Source: Bacteroidia bacterium
GTDB lineage: Bacteria; Bacteroidota; Bacteroidia; B-17B0; Aurantibacillaceae
Direction: 5' to 3'
Assembly: GCA_025362575.1 (NCBI GenBank)
Contig: JANYIQ010000279.1
Coordinates: forward strand, 1-64,000
DNA length: 64,000 nt
The position numbers and the translations under genes are program-made. Position 1 is the first letter of the stretch. Each line of letters opens with the position of its first letter. Shown here piece by piece: positions 49,201-58,542 of this stretch. The notes under the pieces are model-generated. The model saw only the letters and a program-made list of their open reading frames with translations. It was not told the origin of the DNA and made no database searches.

Positions 49201-49548
49201 TTAGGCAAAAGTTAAGTTTTTTGCCTGAATTAACATCGATTTCTGACGAATAAACTGTATGAACGAACCGGCATCTTCACTTTCGTGAGTGGTTGAATAG
49301 ATCTGTTCTCCATCCTTAACATCATTTAAGGCATATAGGTTAGAAACATCAATGAATTTCCAATTAACGGTTTTGCTTTCGTTATTTGTAAATTCTACCT
49401 CTTCACTTTTCCCGATCTTCCTTGCCTTAAAAAAAGCTTCTTCTAAGTTCTTCGCTTCAATGAGTCGGGTTTGTTCATCAAACTGTGAGTTGTGTTTTCC
49501 TTTATCGATGTTGATATTGAAAACCAATTTTGCAATGTATCTGATCAT
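49201..49548 (-). CDS. DUF4288-like protein
   Basis: MIRYIAKLVFNINIDKGKHNSQFDEQTRLIEAKNLEEAFFKARKIGKSEEVEF; start trimmed. Confidence 0.7.
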   Translation of the reverse strand: MIRYIAKLVFNINIDKGKHNSQFDEQTRLIEAKNLEEAFFKARKIGKSEEVEFTNNESKTVNWKFIDVSNLYALNDVKDGEQIYSTTHESEDAGSFIQFIRQKSMLIQAKNLTFA

Positions 49549-49634
49549 GATCTTATGTTTTAATTTATTTAGCCGGTTGGATTTTTTATACGCATAAGAC
49601 TTTGACCCAACACTCAAAATCCTACGGGTTTTAC

Positions 49635-49660
49635 CCCGCCGGACATTTGTCCTACGGGGT
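49635..49660. repeat. imperfect palindrome CCCCGCCGGACATTTGTCCTACGGGG
   Basis: Stems CCCCG/CGGGG and GGACA/TGTCC; lies between two co-directional genes. Confidence 0.75.
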
Positions 49661-50478
49661 TAATAGCTTCTTATGTCAATGCCACCTAATACTACGTCGC
49701 CTTTAAGTATTAAAATTTTATCGCTATCCTGTAAATTATGTTGAACAGTGCGTTTATCTTCAATACTTCCCATTATAACGGATACCGAATCTGATTGTAA
49801 TTTCCAATTAGGGGGTATAATTAATTTTGTTCCTCCAAACACCTGACTTATTTCAAGTGTAGCTGATCCGGTAAAGTCGGCTTGCGTTAAATTGATCTCG
49901 CAACCTCCAAATACCACAGAAATGTTGCCGCCTTTAAACTCTTTCGAGATGATGTTTTTTTGTACAGCTCCAAAAACAACAGCGGCTTCAATAAAATTTT
50001 CGTTACTCGGTACACCTTCTTTGTAACAATTAGAATATTTATCGTAATCTGCCCAGCCTCTGTGTCCGTGTCTTTGCCATCTCCTGTTGTGTCTCGACCA
50101 TTTTCTCCAATTATTACGGCGTGGTTTAAAAATGATAAAGAATCCGATCATGATAATTAATATTGGCCACAATAATGGTTTAATGGCCATGGCAGGATAA
50201 AATTCAGACACCAAAAATATACCTCCTATTGCTATTGGTATAAACGAACCTGCTTTTCTGAACCTATGCTTTATTAAACTAACAACACCAATTGCAATTA
50301 AAAGCATTTGCCAGGTGAATAACCATTCGGGTAATTGCGCGCCAAGTTCTCTTGCTAAAAAAAGCGAACCGGCCAATACAACAAAAATGCCCCCGATAAT
50401 TTTTCCTCTCCTGTGAGATCTCTCCCAATCCTTCCAAACATCTTCGTTGTTCTCTTTATTTATTTCTGTATTTTCCAT
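49660..50478 (-). CDS. LiaF-like membrane protein with C-terminal cell-wall-response (bactofilin-like beta) domain
   Basis: Paired TM segments; NISVVFGGCEINLTQADFTGSATLEISQVFGGTKLIIPPNWKLQSDSVSVIMGSIEDKR. Confidence 0.85.
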   Translation of the reverse strand: MENTEINKENNEDVWKDWERSHRRGKIIGGIFVVLAGSLFLARELGAQLPEWLFTWQMLLIAIGVVSLIKHRFRKAGSFIPIAIGGIFLVSEFYPAMAIKPLLWPILIIMIGFFIIFKPRRNNWRKWSRHNRRWQRHGHRGWADYDKYSNCYKEGVPSNENFIEAAVVFGAVQKNIISKEFKGGNISVVFGGCEINLTQADFTGSATLEISQVFGGTKLIIPPNWKLQSDSVSVIMGSIEDKRTVQHNLQDSDKILILKGDVVLGGIDIRSY

Positions 50479-50586
50479 TTTGTTTGTTTTTTTATCAAAT
50501 GTACAGTGGTTGCCAAGAGTGTACAAGGTCAAATAGGTGATTATGGGCAGTTAGTCGGTGAATGGTACCTTGGGGGCGGTAACCTG

Positions 50587-51096
50587 CTATAATTTGTTTG
50601 CTCTGTAGTAGCGCAGCATTTCTGCATAACCCATTTTCATTTTAAACCCATTTATTGCTTGCGCAATGCGTTTAGCTTTGGTAGCATCGGTTTTGGCGCT
50701 ATCTATCCATTTTGAATAGTATTTTTGATGTGAGCCGGGCAGTGAATCGTAAAAAGTTTTGGCATGTTTATCTTCATTAAGACATAAGATAAAATCTTCA
50801 GAGAAGTTGAAAGATGATCTGTCTTCTTCAAGTTTTACGGCAACTTTTTCTCCAATGTTCTTTTTAATTCCTTTGCGCATGCTTGCATTGATCGCCATGA
50901 TAAAATTACCTTCGCCCATTGGTAAAATGCTTACTTGTTTTAAAACGTGCGTATCAATTTTTCCTTTAACAGGGAATGATGTTTTTTGATCAGGCTTTAT
51001 TTTCTTAGCGATCTTGGCAGGTATCTCAATATAGGTCCAACCGGTTTTTTCACCTTTCTTTCCAAATTTTTCAAGTATGGCAATGAATTCAATCAT
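50587..51096 (-). CDS. DUF1905 / YdeI-OmpD-associated domain protein
   Basis: KTGWTYIEIPAKIAKKIKPDQKTSFPVKGKID; FYDSLPGSHQKYYSKWIDSAKTDATKAKRIAQAI. Confidence 0.82.
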   Translation of the reverse strand: MIEFIAILEKFGKKGEKTGWTYIEIPAKIAKKIKPDQKTSFPVKGKIDTHVLKQVSILPMGEGNFIMAINASMRKGIKKNIGEKVAVKLEEDRSSFNFSEDFILCLNEDKHAKTFYDSLPGSHQKYYSKWIDSAKTDATKAKRIAQAINGFKMKMGYAEMLRYYRANKL

Positions 51097-51112
51097 AACA
51101 GAAAATAAGTTT

Positions 51113-52372
51113 TTATGGTTTCGAATTTTGCTCAGCCAATTTACGTTTTACCATTTGGTTAACCCCATACATTAAGAAAGCTGCAATTACCATTGACGCT
51201 AATACCACATAACCTAAAACATCGTAGCGCTCTAAGATGCCATCGGGTCTTTGTATTACTATCATTCCCGCAAAAGCAGATGCAATGCCGCCCGAAATTT
51301 GCGCAATGGATGAGTTAATGCTCATGTAAGCACCTCTGTCTTGCGGACTCGGAATTGCAGAGGCTAAAGCTTGTGACGAGATCATGCGTGCTGAAATTCC
51401 TGCAAATAGAACTACGTTCAATGCAATAACGATCCATAAAGGTGTTACTCCAAGCCGAGTATAAAAAGTTACCATAATCATAGCTAAAATTGTACCGATT
51501 ATAAATACAGGATATTTGCCAATTTTATCACTCAATTTTCCCATTAAGGGTCCAAACATTATTGAACATATTCCGGTAACGCCATATACAATTGGCAGAT
51601 CATCCATTGTTAAACCTAAATTGTTTGTGCTAAACGCGCTTCCAAAAGGCATTAACATGAATCCTCCGGTTGATAATAAAATGCCTGCAACAAATCCCTG
51701 AATGTAATCTTTTGTAGTAAGCGTTTTTATTAAATGTTGAACAGGATTTCTATCTGACTTTAATTTTAAATGTTCATCAATTGGTTTCATATAGATCACA
51801 ATGAAGACACCAACTATTACTCCAAATATGCAGATCATCCAAAAAGGAGAGTGCCATCCGAATTTATTGGCCAGTAATAAACCAATTGGTAAACCTAATA
51901 CTTGCGATGCGGCAAACGCCATCATTACAAATCCCATTACGCGACCGCGAACTTCCATTTTAAAGAGATCGGTAATGATGGCAAAACCTATGGAGCCAAC
52001 TACCCCGCCAAAAATTCCGGTTACAATGCGGGCGCCTAACAAGAATTCGTATGTAGGAGCAATGGCGCATAAAAAAGTTCCTAATAGAAAACCGATGTAA
52101 AAGAACAGCAATAATTTTTTACGATCGAATTTATCCGCAAAACCTGCGGCTAGTAATCCCGATGCTCCGGCACTAAATGCATACGCCGAAACAACTAAAC
52201 CAAATTGGGAGGTGCTGATGTGTAATTCTTTCAAAAGAATTGCTCCCAATGGCGATAGCACCATGAAATCTAAAATGATGGTGAATTGTAAAATAGCAAG
52301 AATGGCAATAACGAAGATCTGATATTTTGTAAATGTGTGTTTTTCTTGTGGAGATTTATTCATTAGGTTCAA
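51113..52372 (-). CDS. MFS transporter
   Basis: 12 TM-like pattern; ADKFDRKKLLLFFYIGF; RGRVMGFVMMAFAASQVLG. Confidence 0.93.
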   Translation of the reverse strand: MNLMNKSPQEKHTFTKYQIFVIAILAILQFTIILDFMVLSPLGAILLKELHISTSQFGLVVSAYAFSAGASGLLAAGFADKFDRKKLLLFFYIGFLLGTFLCAIAPTYEFLLGARIVTGIFGGVVGSIGFAIITDLFKMEVRGRVMGFVMMAFAASQVLGLPIGLLLANKFGWHSPFWMICIFGVIVGVFIVIYMKPIDEHLKLKSDRNPVQHLIKTLTTKDYIQGFVAGILLSTGGFMLMPFGSAFSTNNLGLTMDDLPIVYGVTGICSIMFGPLMGKLSDKIGKYPVFIIGTILAMIMVTFYTRLGVTPLWIVIALNVVLFAGISARMISSQALASAIPSPQDRGAYMSINSSIAQISGGIASAFAGMIVIQRPDGILERYDVLGYVVLASMVIAAFLMYGVNQMVKRKLAEQNSKP

Positions 52373-52611
52373 TTAATTTGCATAAGTATTAGCCAGTGAA
52401 TATAAATTAATGATCGATCAAATAATGGCATTTGTTTATATCCTTTAAACAGCGCCTCGTGAATCGATCTTTCCGTTCTTGTAAATACATGAAAATCATA
52501 TAAATAGGAAACTTTAGCCTTTTAGGTAAAGCTTGTTAAATTATGTTTTGGTGAATAAATACCTAAATTTTCTGCCCTTTTTTGTAATACCTTGGGTAAA
52601 TCAAATTTTAA

Positions 52612-53007
52612 TTGAAAAAGGTGAACAGAATATTATTAATACTTACTTTATTTATTTCGCTGCTTGTTTATCCAATGAACAATATGGCGAAGTACGATGA
52701 GGTATTACTTAATACTGAAAACTATAAAGATTATACTTTATTCATTTACAAACAGAATAAAGCAGACTGTCCTTACCTTATTAAAATACAGAGTCACAAG
52801 AACGGTTACAAGGAGATGATGGTTATTGAGAACGATGATGATCTTTTCAGATTTATCATGGTAGAAAAAACCTCCACCGAAATATTATATTATCCTTTTG
52901 CTTGGCAAGATATAAAAGCCATCAATGTAAAAGACCTAAAAGACAATTGTAAAAGAGTTTTGGATAAGAGCGTTAAGTACAACGATAAAAAAGCTATTAC
53001 AAAATAA
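52612..53007 (+). CDS. secreted hypothetical protein
   Basis: TTG start; signal-peptide-like MKKVNRILLILTLFISLLVYP. Confidence 0.6.
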   Translation: MKKVNRILLILTLFISLLVYPMNNMAKYDEVLLNTENYKDYTLFIYKQNKADCPYLIKIQSHKNGYKEMMVIENDDDLFRFIMVEKTSTEILYYPFAWQDIKAINVKDLKDNCKRVLDKSVKYNDKKAITK

Positions 53008-53042
53008 TTTCGTTCCAGATCTTTCTTTGATTCAATATCAAT

Positions 53043-53996
53043 TTATTTCCATTCACTTACTTCATCCAGTTTCTTAAGCGTTTCAGGTTTTAATTGCAGT
53101 CTGCTTGCAAACAAAATATCTTTTAACTGAGCAATGCTTGTTGCGCTGGCAATTGGTGCACCTATGCTTGGTTTGGAATTAAGCCAGGCAATTGCAATGT
53201 TGCCACAGGTTGTTTCGTATTCTTTTGCTACTTCATCCAATACTTTTAAGATAGAAAGCCCTCTTTCGTTCAAATAGTTCTTCGCTTTCGCACCTCGCAC
53301 GCTTTTCGAAAGATCTGCTTCACTTCTATATTTTCCGGTAAGAAATCCTGCCGCCAAAGAATAATAATTGATTACACTCACATTATTTTCGTGGCAAATG
53401 GGTTCGAGTTCTTTTTCAAACACTTCGCGATCGTATAAGTTATACAAGGGCTGAAATGTTTCGTAGCGTGGAAAATTATTTTTTGCACTGGCTTCTAAAA
53501 AATCTTGCAATTTTTTGGGAGATAAATTAGAAGCGCCTATCCATCTTACTTTACCGGCTTTAACTAATTCATGATAAGCTTCCAAAGTTTCTTCAACCGG
53601 AGTTATATTATCATCCACATGCGTTTGATACAGATCTATGTAATCGGTTTGTAAACGACGCAAAGAATTGTCCACCATTTTTAAAATATACTTCTTCGAA
53701 ATGTTTGGTCCTTCACCCATATCCATGCCTACTTTTGTGGCAATTATCATTTTGTCGCGGTTCTTTATTTGCTTCATCCATTTTCCAATAATGGTCTCTG
53801 ATTCGCCGCCAATGCCGCTTGCCCAGCGCGAATAAACATCGGCAGTGTCAATGAAGTTATAACCGCTGGCAAAAAAAACATCCAGTATTTCAAACGAACT
53901 TTTCTCATTAATGGTCCAGCCAAAAACATTAGCTCCTAAACAAAGCGGATTAACCACCAGATCTGTATTTCCTAATTTTCTTTTTTTCATACTCAA
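53043..53996 (-). CDS. aldo/keto reductase
   Basis: NFIDTADVYSRWASGIGGESETIIGKWMK, IIATKVG, DYIDLYQTHVDD, VRWIGASNLS. Confidence 0.95.
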   Translation of the reverse strand: MSMKKRKLGNTDLVVNPLCLGANVFGWTINEKSSFEILDVFFASGYNFIDTADVYSRWASGIGGESETIIGKWMKQIKNRDKMIIATKVGMDMGEGPNISKKYILKMVDNSLRRLQTDYIDLYQTHVDDNITPVEETLEAYHELVKAGKVRWIGASNLSPKKLQDFLEASAKNNFPRYETFQPLYNLYDREVFEKELEPICHENNVSVINYYSLAAGFLTGKYRSEADLSKSVRGAKAKNYLNERGLSILKVLDEVAKEYETTCGNIAIAWLNSKPSIGAPIASATSIAQLKDILFASRLQLKPETLKKLDEVSEWK

Positions 53997-54021
53997 AAAC
54001 TTAAACTTTCAAACCTTAAAC

Positions 54022-54045
54022 TGTCATCCTAAGCTTGCCAACCGG
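54022..54045. repeat. possible uninterrupted TGTCATCCT...TGCC..GGA element
   Basis: TGTCATCCTAAGCTTGCCAACCGGA compared with the palindrome-interrupted copies at 11013 and 20505. Confidence 0.45.
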
Positions 54046-54047
54046 AA

Positions 54048-55307
54048 TCATTCCCAGTGAAATATTTTTTTCTTCAATAAAAAACTATCCTGGTTAACTC
54101 TGGTAAAACCTATCGTTATGGTGTCAAAATTATGTATGCCCCACATGATCATATGTCCTTTTATGTGAACACTGTAATTGAAACGAAAGATATCAGTGCT
54201 GTCTTTGCTGTTGATCATTGTTCCGGTTTTGTGAACTGAATCAACATTTAATTTCATGTAGATCTTTTTTGAGCACATGTTTTCCAATCGTGCGTAATTT
54301 TTATACTGAACGATCAGGCGGTACCACCTGCCGCAATTGGTTTTGAGAGGCTCAAGGGTTTTACGATTCTTGCTAAAATCATCGGCGTAATAGATCCCGT
54401 ATAATGGCGGATGCGGACCTTCGTGATGTGCTTCATTAGCTTTGTTGTAACCGATCATGAAATTGTAAATGAAGCAAGGTCCAAGAATTAGAATTTTTAA
54501 ACCTTTCTGAATTAATTTCACGGTTTTATGCTGTTCTACGGGATAAAGATCAATTGCTTCGGCATCTTTGTTGTGGAAAAATAAATTATTAAGTCGAGGC
54601 AGATCAGGAGTTAACATAAAAATTCCCATTAAGGTTAATTCGCTTGAGAAGATCTTAACCACAATGTCGAAACAAAAATTCATCATCACTACATTTATCA
54701 TAATAGCCAAATAAAGTAATGTTCCTGCCATGCTCGTTTTACGAGATATTAAAAGTAGTCCTGCAAGAACTTCCAATCCACCCGTAAAATAATTATAAGC
54801 GGGCGAATAGCCCATGTATGCCCAGGCAAGTTGCATGGGCGAAAAATTGCCGAGGGGTTCAACAAGCTGTTCAAGATCAGGAAACGGAAACTGCGATTGA
54901 AAAATTTTAGCAAAACCATAAGTTAGGATCTCAAAGGCCATGTATATTCTAACAAAACTTGCGAAATAGAAATGAAGCTTCTGATAGTTCTCACGGCTTT
55001 TATCGATAACCGACCACAAAGCAGTTCCTACAAGTGCCATGTATAGAGCCGAGAAGGTTTGCACGAAAAAATATTTGCTGCTGTCTATTCCTTCAACATC
55101 AACCAAAAACAATTTTTTGCCTACCCACGGCACAATTTTTAACCAGATATCATTATAATGATCAAAAAGATTCTCGGTTCCCGGAATGAAATTAAGTGGC
55201 CAGGGAAAGATCAATAACGAAAAATAAAGCACACAAAACCTCAGAGCGATCTTTTCGTTCATTGCCCAGGGGTACGGACTTGGTTTTGATTCTTTTTCTT
55301 CAGTCAT
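54048..55307 (-). CDS. DoxX-like integral membrane protein
   Basis: Several TM segments; RIYMAFEILTYGFAKIFQSQFPFP; GGLEVLAGLLLISRKTSMAGTLLYLAIMINVVMMNFCFDI. Confidence 0.75.
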   Translation of the reverse strand: MTEEKESKPSPYPWAMNEKIALRFCVLYFSLLIFPWPLNFIPGTENLFDHYNDIWLKIVPWVGKKLFLVDVEGIDSSKYFFVQTFSALYMALVGTALWSVIDKSRENYQKLHFYFASFVRIYMAFEILTYGFAKIFQSQFPFPDLEQLVEPLGNFSPMQLAWAYMGYSPAYNYFTGGLEVLAGLLLISRKTSMAGTLLYLAIMINVVMMNFCFDIVVKIFSSELTLMGIFMLTPDLPRLNNLFFHNKDAEAIDLYPVEQHKTVKLIQKGLKILILGPCFIYNFMIGYNKANEAHHEGPHPPLYGIYYADDFSKNRKTLEPLKTNCGRWYRLIVQYKNYARLENMCSKKIYMKLNVDSVHKTGTMINSKDSTDIFRFNYSVHIKGHMIMWGIHNFDTITIGFTRVNQDSFLLKKKIFHWE

Positions 55308-55356
55308 GATTTTAGCAGACTAAAGGTATAAAAATTTAGAATATAGAAGAGCCCCT

Positions 55357-56526
55357 CTACTTAGAGGCGTTAACACTTATCTCTTTGGGATCAGCCTTAG
55401 GGGTGGCGTGCTTGAGCACATTGGAGATCAGCAATTCATTGAATTTTTGCGGTTCCTCAAAAACCGGACAGTGGGCCGAGTTCTCAAACAGGATCATTTC
55501 TTTGTAAGGGGCATTAATGGCGTTACAATATTCTTTGGTAATATCTGCACAGGTAACAAAATCGTGTTTGCCCTGAACAAAATAAACAGGAATTTCAAAT
55601 TGTAATGAGTTTGCCAGAAAGTTAATGGATAAGAACTGGTCATTCCATAATAATTTTTTTGAGCGATAGGTTCCGGCAAGATATTTTGCTTTGTCGCGAA
55701 CAGTGAATTCAGGCGCGAAGGTTGTGATCTTGGTCAATTGGTAGTGCGCATTCTTTTCATAAAAGATCCTGGCATTGCGTTCTATCCAGCTGTACATTTT
55801 AATGGCGTCCTTCAATAAAATATCGCCATTGATATTACGACTGAAATCGAACTGAGCAAATTTGGTGATCTCTTTTTTGTTTTCTTTGCGCTCAGCCAGT
55901 TTGTTAATGGTATCGTATGAAAGCTGTAAATTCTTTTTTGCATTCACAACTTGTCCAATACCAACATAAGCATAATAATCTTCAGGATATTTTTTTATGG
56001 TGATGATTCCTAAGATGGAACCCCAGGAGTGACCTACCAGAAAAATTTTTGGCTGCGTAAAACGCTTTTTAAGATATTGAGTTATTTCATGGGTATCATC
56101 AAGAATCTGATTTAAACTAAAAGATTCATCCGGAATGGAACCATGATTGGATTTCCCCGCTCCCCGCTGATCCCACATCACAACGGTATAATATTTCTCA
56201 AGGTCTTTATTATAATGACGAAGAAGCGGCATTTCGCTGGTGCCCGGACCACCGTGTAAAAACAGTAAAACAGGATTCGAAGGATTTTCGCTGCGAATGA
56301 GAACCCACTGTTCAACACCGCCGATCTTGATTTTTTTAAGTTCATTTATCGGCTTAATGTTTACTAAACTTGTGTGACGGATCTTTGGGGTATAACCACA
56401 AGATGCCATTAAAAGGATAAGGAAAAAGGCAATGGATATTTTAGCAATACTTTTAATAGAGAGTAAGATTACGAAAATTTTGCTTTTTCTCAAGAAAACA
56501 GCTTTTAAATACCTGTAATTTAACAT
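55357..56526 (-). CDS. alpha/beta hydrolase (proline-iminopeptidase-like), probable lipoprotein
   Basis: LFLHGGPGTSEMPLLRHY, VVMWDQRGAGKS, FLVGHSWGSILGI; lipobox-like LLMASCGY means the true start may lie downstream. Confidence 0.9.
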   Translation of the reverse strand: MLNYRYLKAVFLRKSKIFVILLSIKSIAKISIAFFLILLMASCGYTPKIRHTSLVNIKPINELKKIKIGGVEQWVLIRSENPSNPVLLFLHGGPGTSEMPLLRHYNKDLEKYYTVVMWDQRGAGKSNHGSIPDESFSLNQILDDTHEITQYLKKRFTQPKIFLVGHSWGSILGIITIKKYPEDYYAYVGIGQVVNAKKNLQLSYDTINKLAERKENKKEITKFAQFDFSRNINGDILLKDAIKMYSWIERNARIFYEKNAHYQLTKITTFAPEFTVRDKAKYLAGTYRSKKLLWNDQFLSINFLANSLQFEIPVYFVQGKHDFVTCADITKEYCNAINAPYKEMILFENSAHCPVFEEPQKFNELLISNVLKHATPKADPKEISVNASK

Positions 56527-56572
56527 CTAAACAAGGTTTAGGCGATTTGAGATAAAAAAGAAGGCCTCGCAA

Positions 56573-57976
56573 TTATTTTTTAGATAATTTATTTAAACTC
56601 TTCTCAATGTAATTTTCATTGGTCATTAATGCCGTTTGAATTTTTTTGGCGTAATGAATGCTGTCTAATATTTCCCTCTGTTTTTCTTCAATGATCGTTT
56701 TTTGAAGTCGTGTTGTTTTTAAAGTTCTGAAAACAAAAGCGGCGAAGATGATCACAATAATAAAGCCAAGCGCAACGGCAATTATGATGATCTGTTGAAA
56801 ATGGCTTTTTTCTTCGGCAATGGCTCGTTCTTTTTCCTGTTGCTCTTTAATGATGGCTTCTTTTTTATCGAATTCGTATTTTAAATGATTTTTTATTCCC
56901 GCACGATGTGTTTCCTGATTTACAATACTGTCTCGGTAAATAATATATTGTTTGTAATGTTGAAATGCGCTTGCGTAATTTCCGCCGGCCGAATCAATTC
57001 TCGAGATCAGTCGTTCTGCATTTCTTGTGTTTTCAGGCAGTCTAAGTTTTTTCGAAAGTACGAGTGAACTATCTGTATAGCCAAGCGCCAGTTTCAAATT
57101 ATTGGCTTTGCCGAGTTTAAATTTTATATGCGATAATCCGCCTGCAGGAACATCTTTTTTAGAAGAGAGATCAAGATAAACCACTCCAATGTTATGAAGA
57201 GAAGCAACAATGCCCTGCTTATCGTCGATCTCTTCACGGATCTTTAAACTCCTGATGTAATAGTCCAATGCTTTAAAAATATCACCTTCATGAAAATAGG
57301 CCCCTCCAATGTTATTTAGCGAATAAGCAATTCCCAATTTATCCCCGATCTCTTCCTGAAGCTTCATGCTCTTACCATAATATACGAGAGATTTGTGCAT
57401 GTTATTTTGCTTGTAATAAACACTTCCTATATTGTTCAGTGAATGAGCAATGCCTTCTTTATCACCTATCTTTTCGCGTATCTCGAGGCTTTTGAGACCA
57501 TATTCAAGCGCTTTGTTCATGTCGTTCTGGTTGTGATACATGGCCCCCATATTACCAAGCAATTCGGCAACGCCAAGCTGACTTCCAACCTCCTGCTGTA
57601 ATTTTAGGCTTTGACCGAAATAATCAAGTGCTTTTGGAATATCGCCCTGATTATTATAAATGAAGGCAAGATTATTGTAGGCCTCTGCCAAACCTTTTTT
57701 TCCTTTTCGTATTATGCTTTCGTTTTTGTCTTGCAACAGTTTTTCGGAAAGCTGAAGCATTTGATCATTATACAAAGGCCACACTTTATCATCGCTCACA
57801 TTTTCGATCAGAGATAACAGGATATTTATTTTGATGGTATCGTTCTTGCTTTTGTTCAAAGCATTAACAAGCGAATCGATGTTTTGCGCCTGCGTAAAAA
57901 AGCTAATGTAAAAAAGAGGCAGAAGAAAAAAATATTTATGAGCTTTAGCGGATAACATCGTGCTAAAAATAAACAT
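56573..57976 (-). CDS. TPR-repeat signalling protein with TM and C-terminal 'DSIHYAKKIQ' linker
   Basis: TPR array (ALEYGLKSLEIREKIGDKEGIAHSLNNIGSVYYKQ); TM IIIIAVALGFIIVIIFAAFVF; ends KQREILDSIHYAKKIQTALMTNENYIEKSLNKLSKK. Confidence 0.9.
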   Translation of the reverse strand: MFIFSTMLSAKAHKYFFLLPLFYISFFTQAQNIDSLVNALNKSKNDTIKINILLSLIENVSDDKVWPLYNDQMLQLSEKLLQDKNESIIRKGKKGLAEAYNNLAFIYNNQGDIPKALDYFGQSLKLQQEVGSQLGVAELLGNMGAMYHNQNDMNKALEYGLKSLEIREKIGDKEGIAHSLNNIGSVYYKQNNMHKSLVYYGKSMKLQEEIGDKLGIAYSLNNIGGAYFHEGDIFKALDYYIRSLKIREEIDDKQGIVASLHNIGVVYLDLSSKKDVPAGGLSHIKFKLGKANNLKLALGYTDSSLVLSKKLRLPENTRNAERLISRIDSAGGNYASAFQHYKQYIIYRDSIVNQETHRAGIKNHLKYEFDKKEAIIKEQQEKERAIAEEKSHFQQIIIIAVALGFIIVIIFAAFVFRTLKTTRLQKTIIEEKQREILDSIHYAKKIQTALMTNENYIEKSLNKLSKK

Positions 57977-57998
57977 TTAAAGCGATAATTACATGGGT

Positions 57999-58532
57999 TT
58001 ATTTGGAATTAATAGAGTCCTTCGCGATCAAATAAATAAAATTCAGATTATTCTGTTCACCGTAATAACTCATTTGCTGTTCGGCAATTTTTTGAGCACC
58101 TAATTTTTGAATTGCTTTTTGCGAGCGGATGTTGTGCGCGCCGATATGAAATACAACATTATCAACGAACTTAAAGGCGTGCTCCAGCATTAATTTTTTT
58201 AAAGCAGCGTTATGTCCTTTGCCCCAACAATTGCGACTCACAAAGGTGTAACCAATGGAGATCAGACTTTTCTCTTTATCATAGCCGTAAAAGCGAGAAC
58301 TGCCAATGACTTCACCTGTTTTAGCATCGTAAACTAAAAATGCACCTTTCGATTCAAGAGCACCTTTAAAGAATATTTCAAACACTTCTCTTTTATACCG
58401 GTCTTTATTCGGGTGTTGTTCCCAAAGCAACGGATCGTTTGCAACGGCATAGAGTTTTTCAAGATCATTTTCTCCAAGGGGAAAGATCTTTACGAATTCG
58501 TTTTGAAGAGATGGTTGTAATTCAAATGACAT
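57999..58532 (-). CDS. GNAT family N-acetyltransferase
   Basis: GSSRFYGYDKEKSLISIGYTFVSRNCWGKGHNAALKKLMLEHAF; IGAHNIRSQKAIQKLGAQ. Confidence 0.92.
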   Translation of the reverse strand: MSFELQPSLQNEFVKIFPLGENDLEKLYAVANDPLLWEQHPNKDRYKREVFEIFFKGALESKGAFLVYDAKTGEVIGSSRFYGYDKEKSLISIGYTFVSRNCWGKGHNAALKKLMLEHAFKFVDNVVFHIGAHNIRSQKAIQKLGAQKIAEQQMSYYGEQNNLNFIYLIAKDSINSK

Positions 58533-58542
58533 GAGAAGATGT

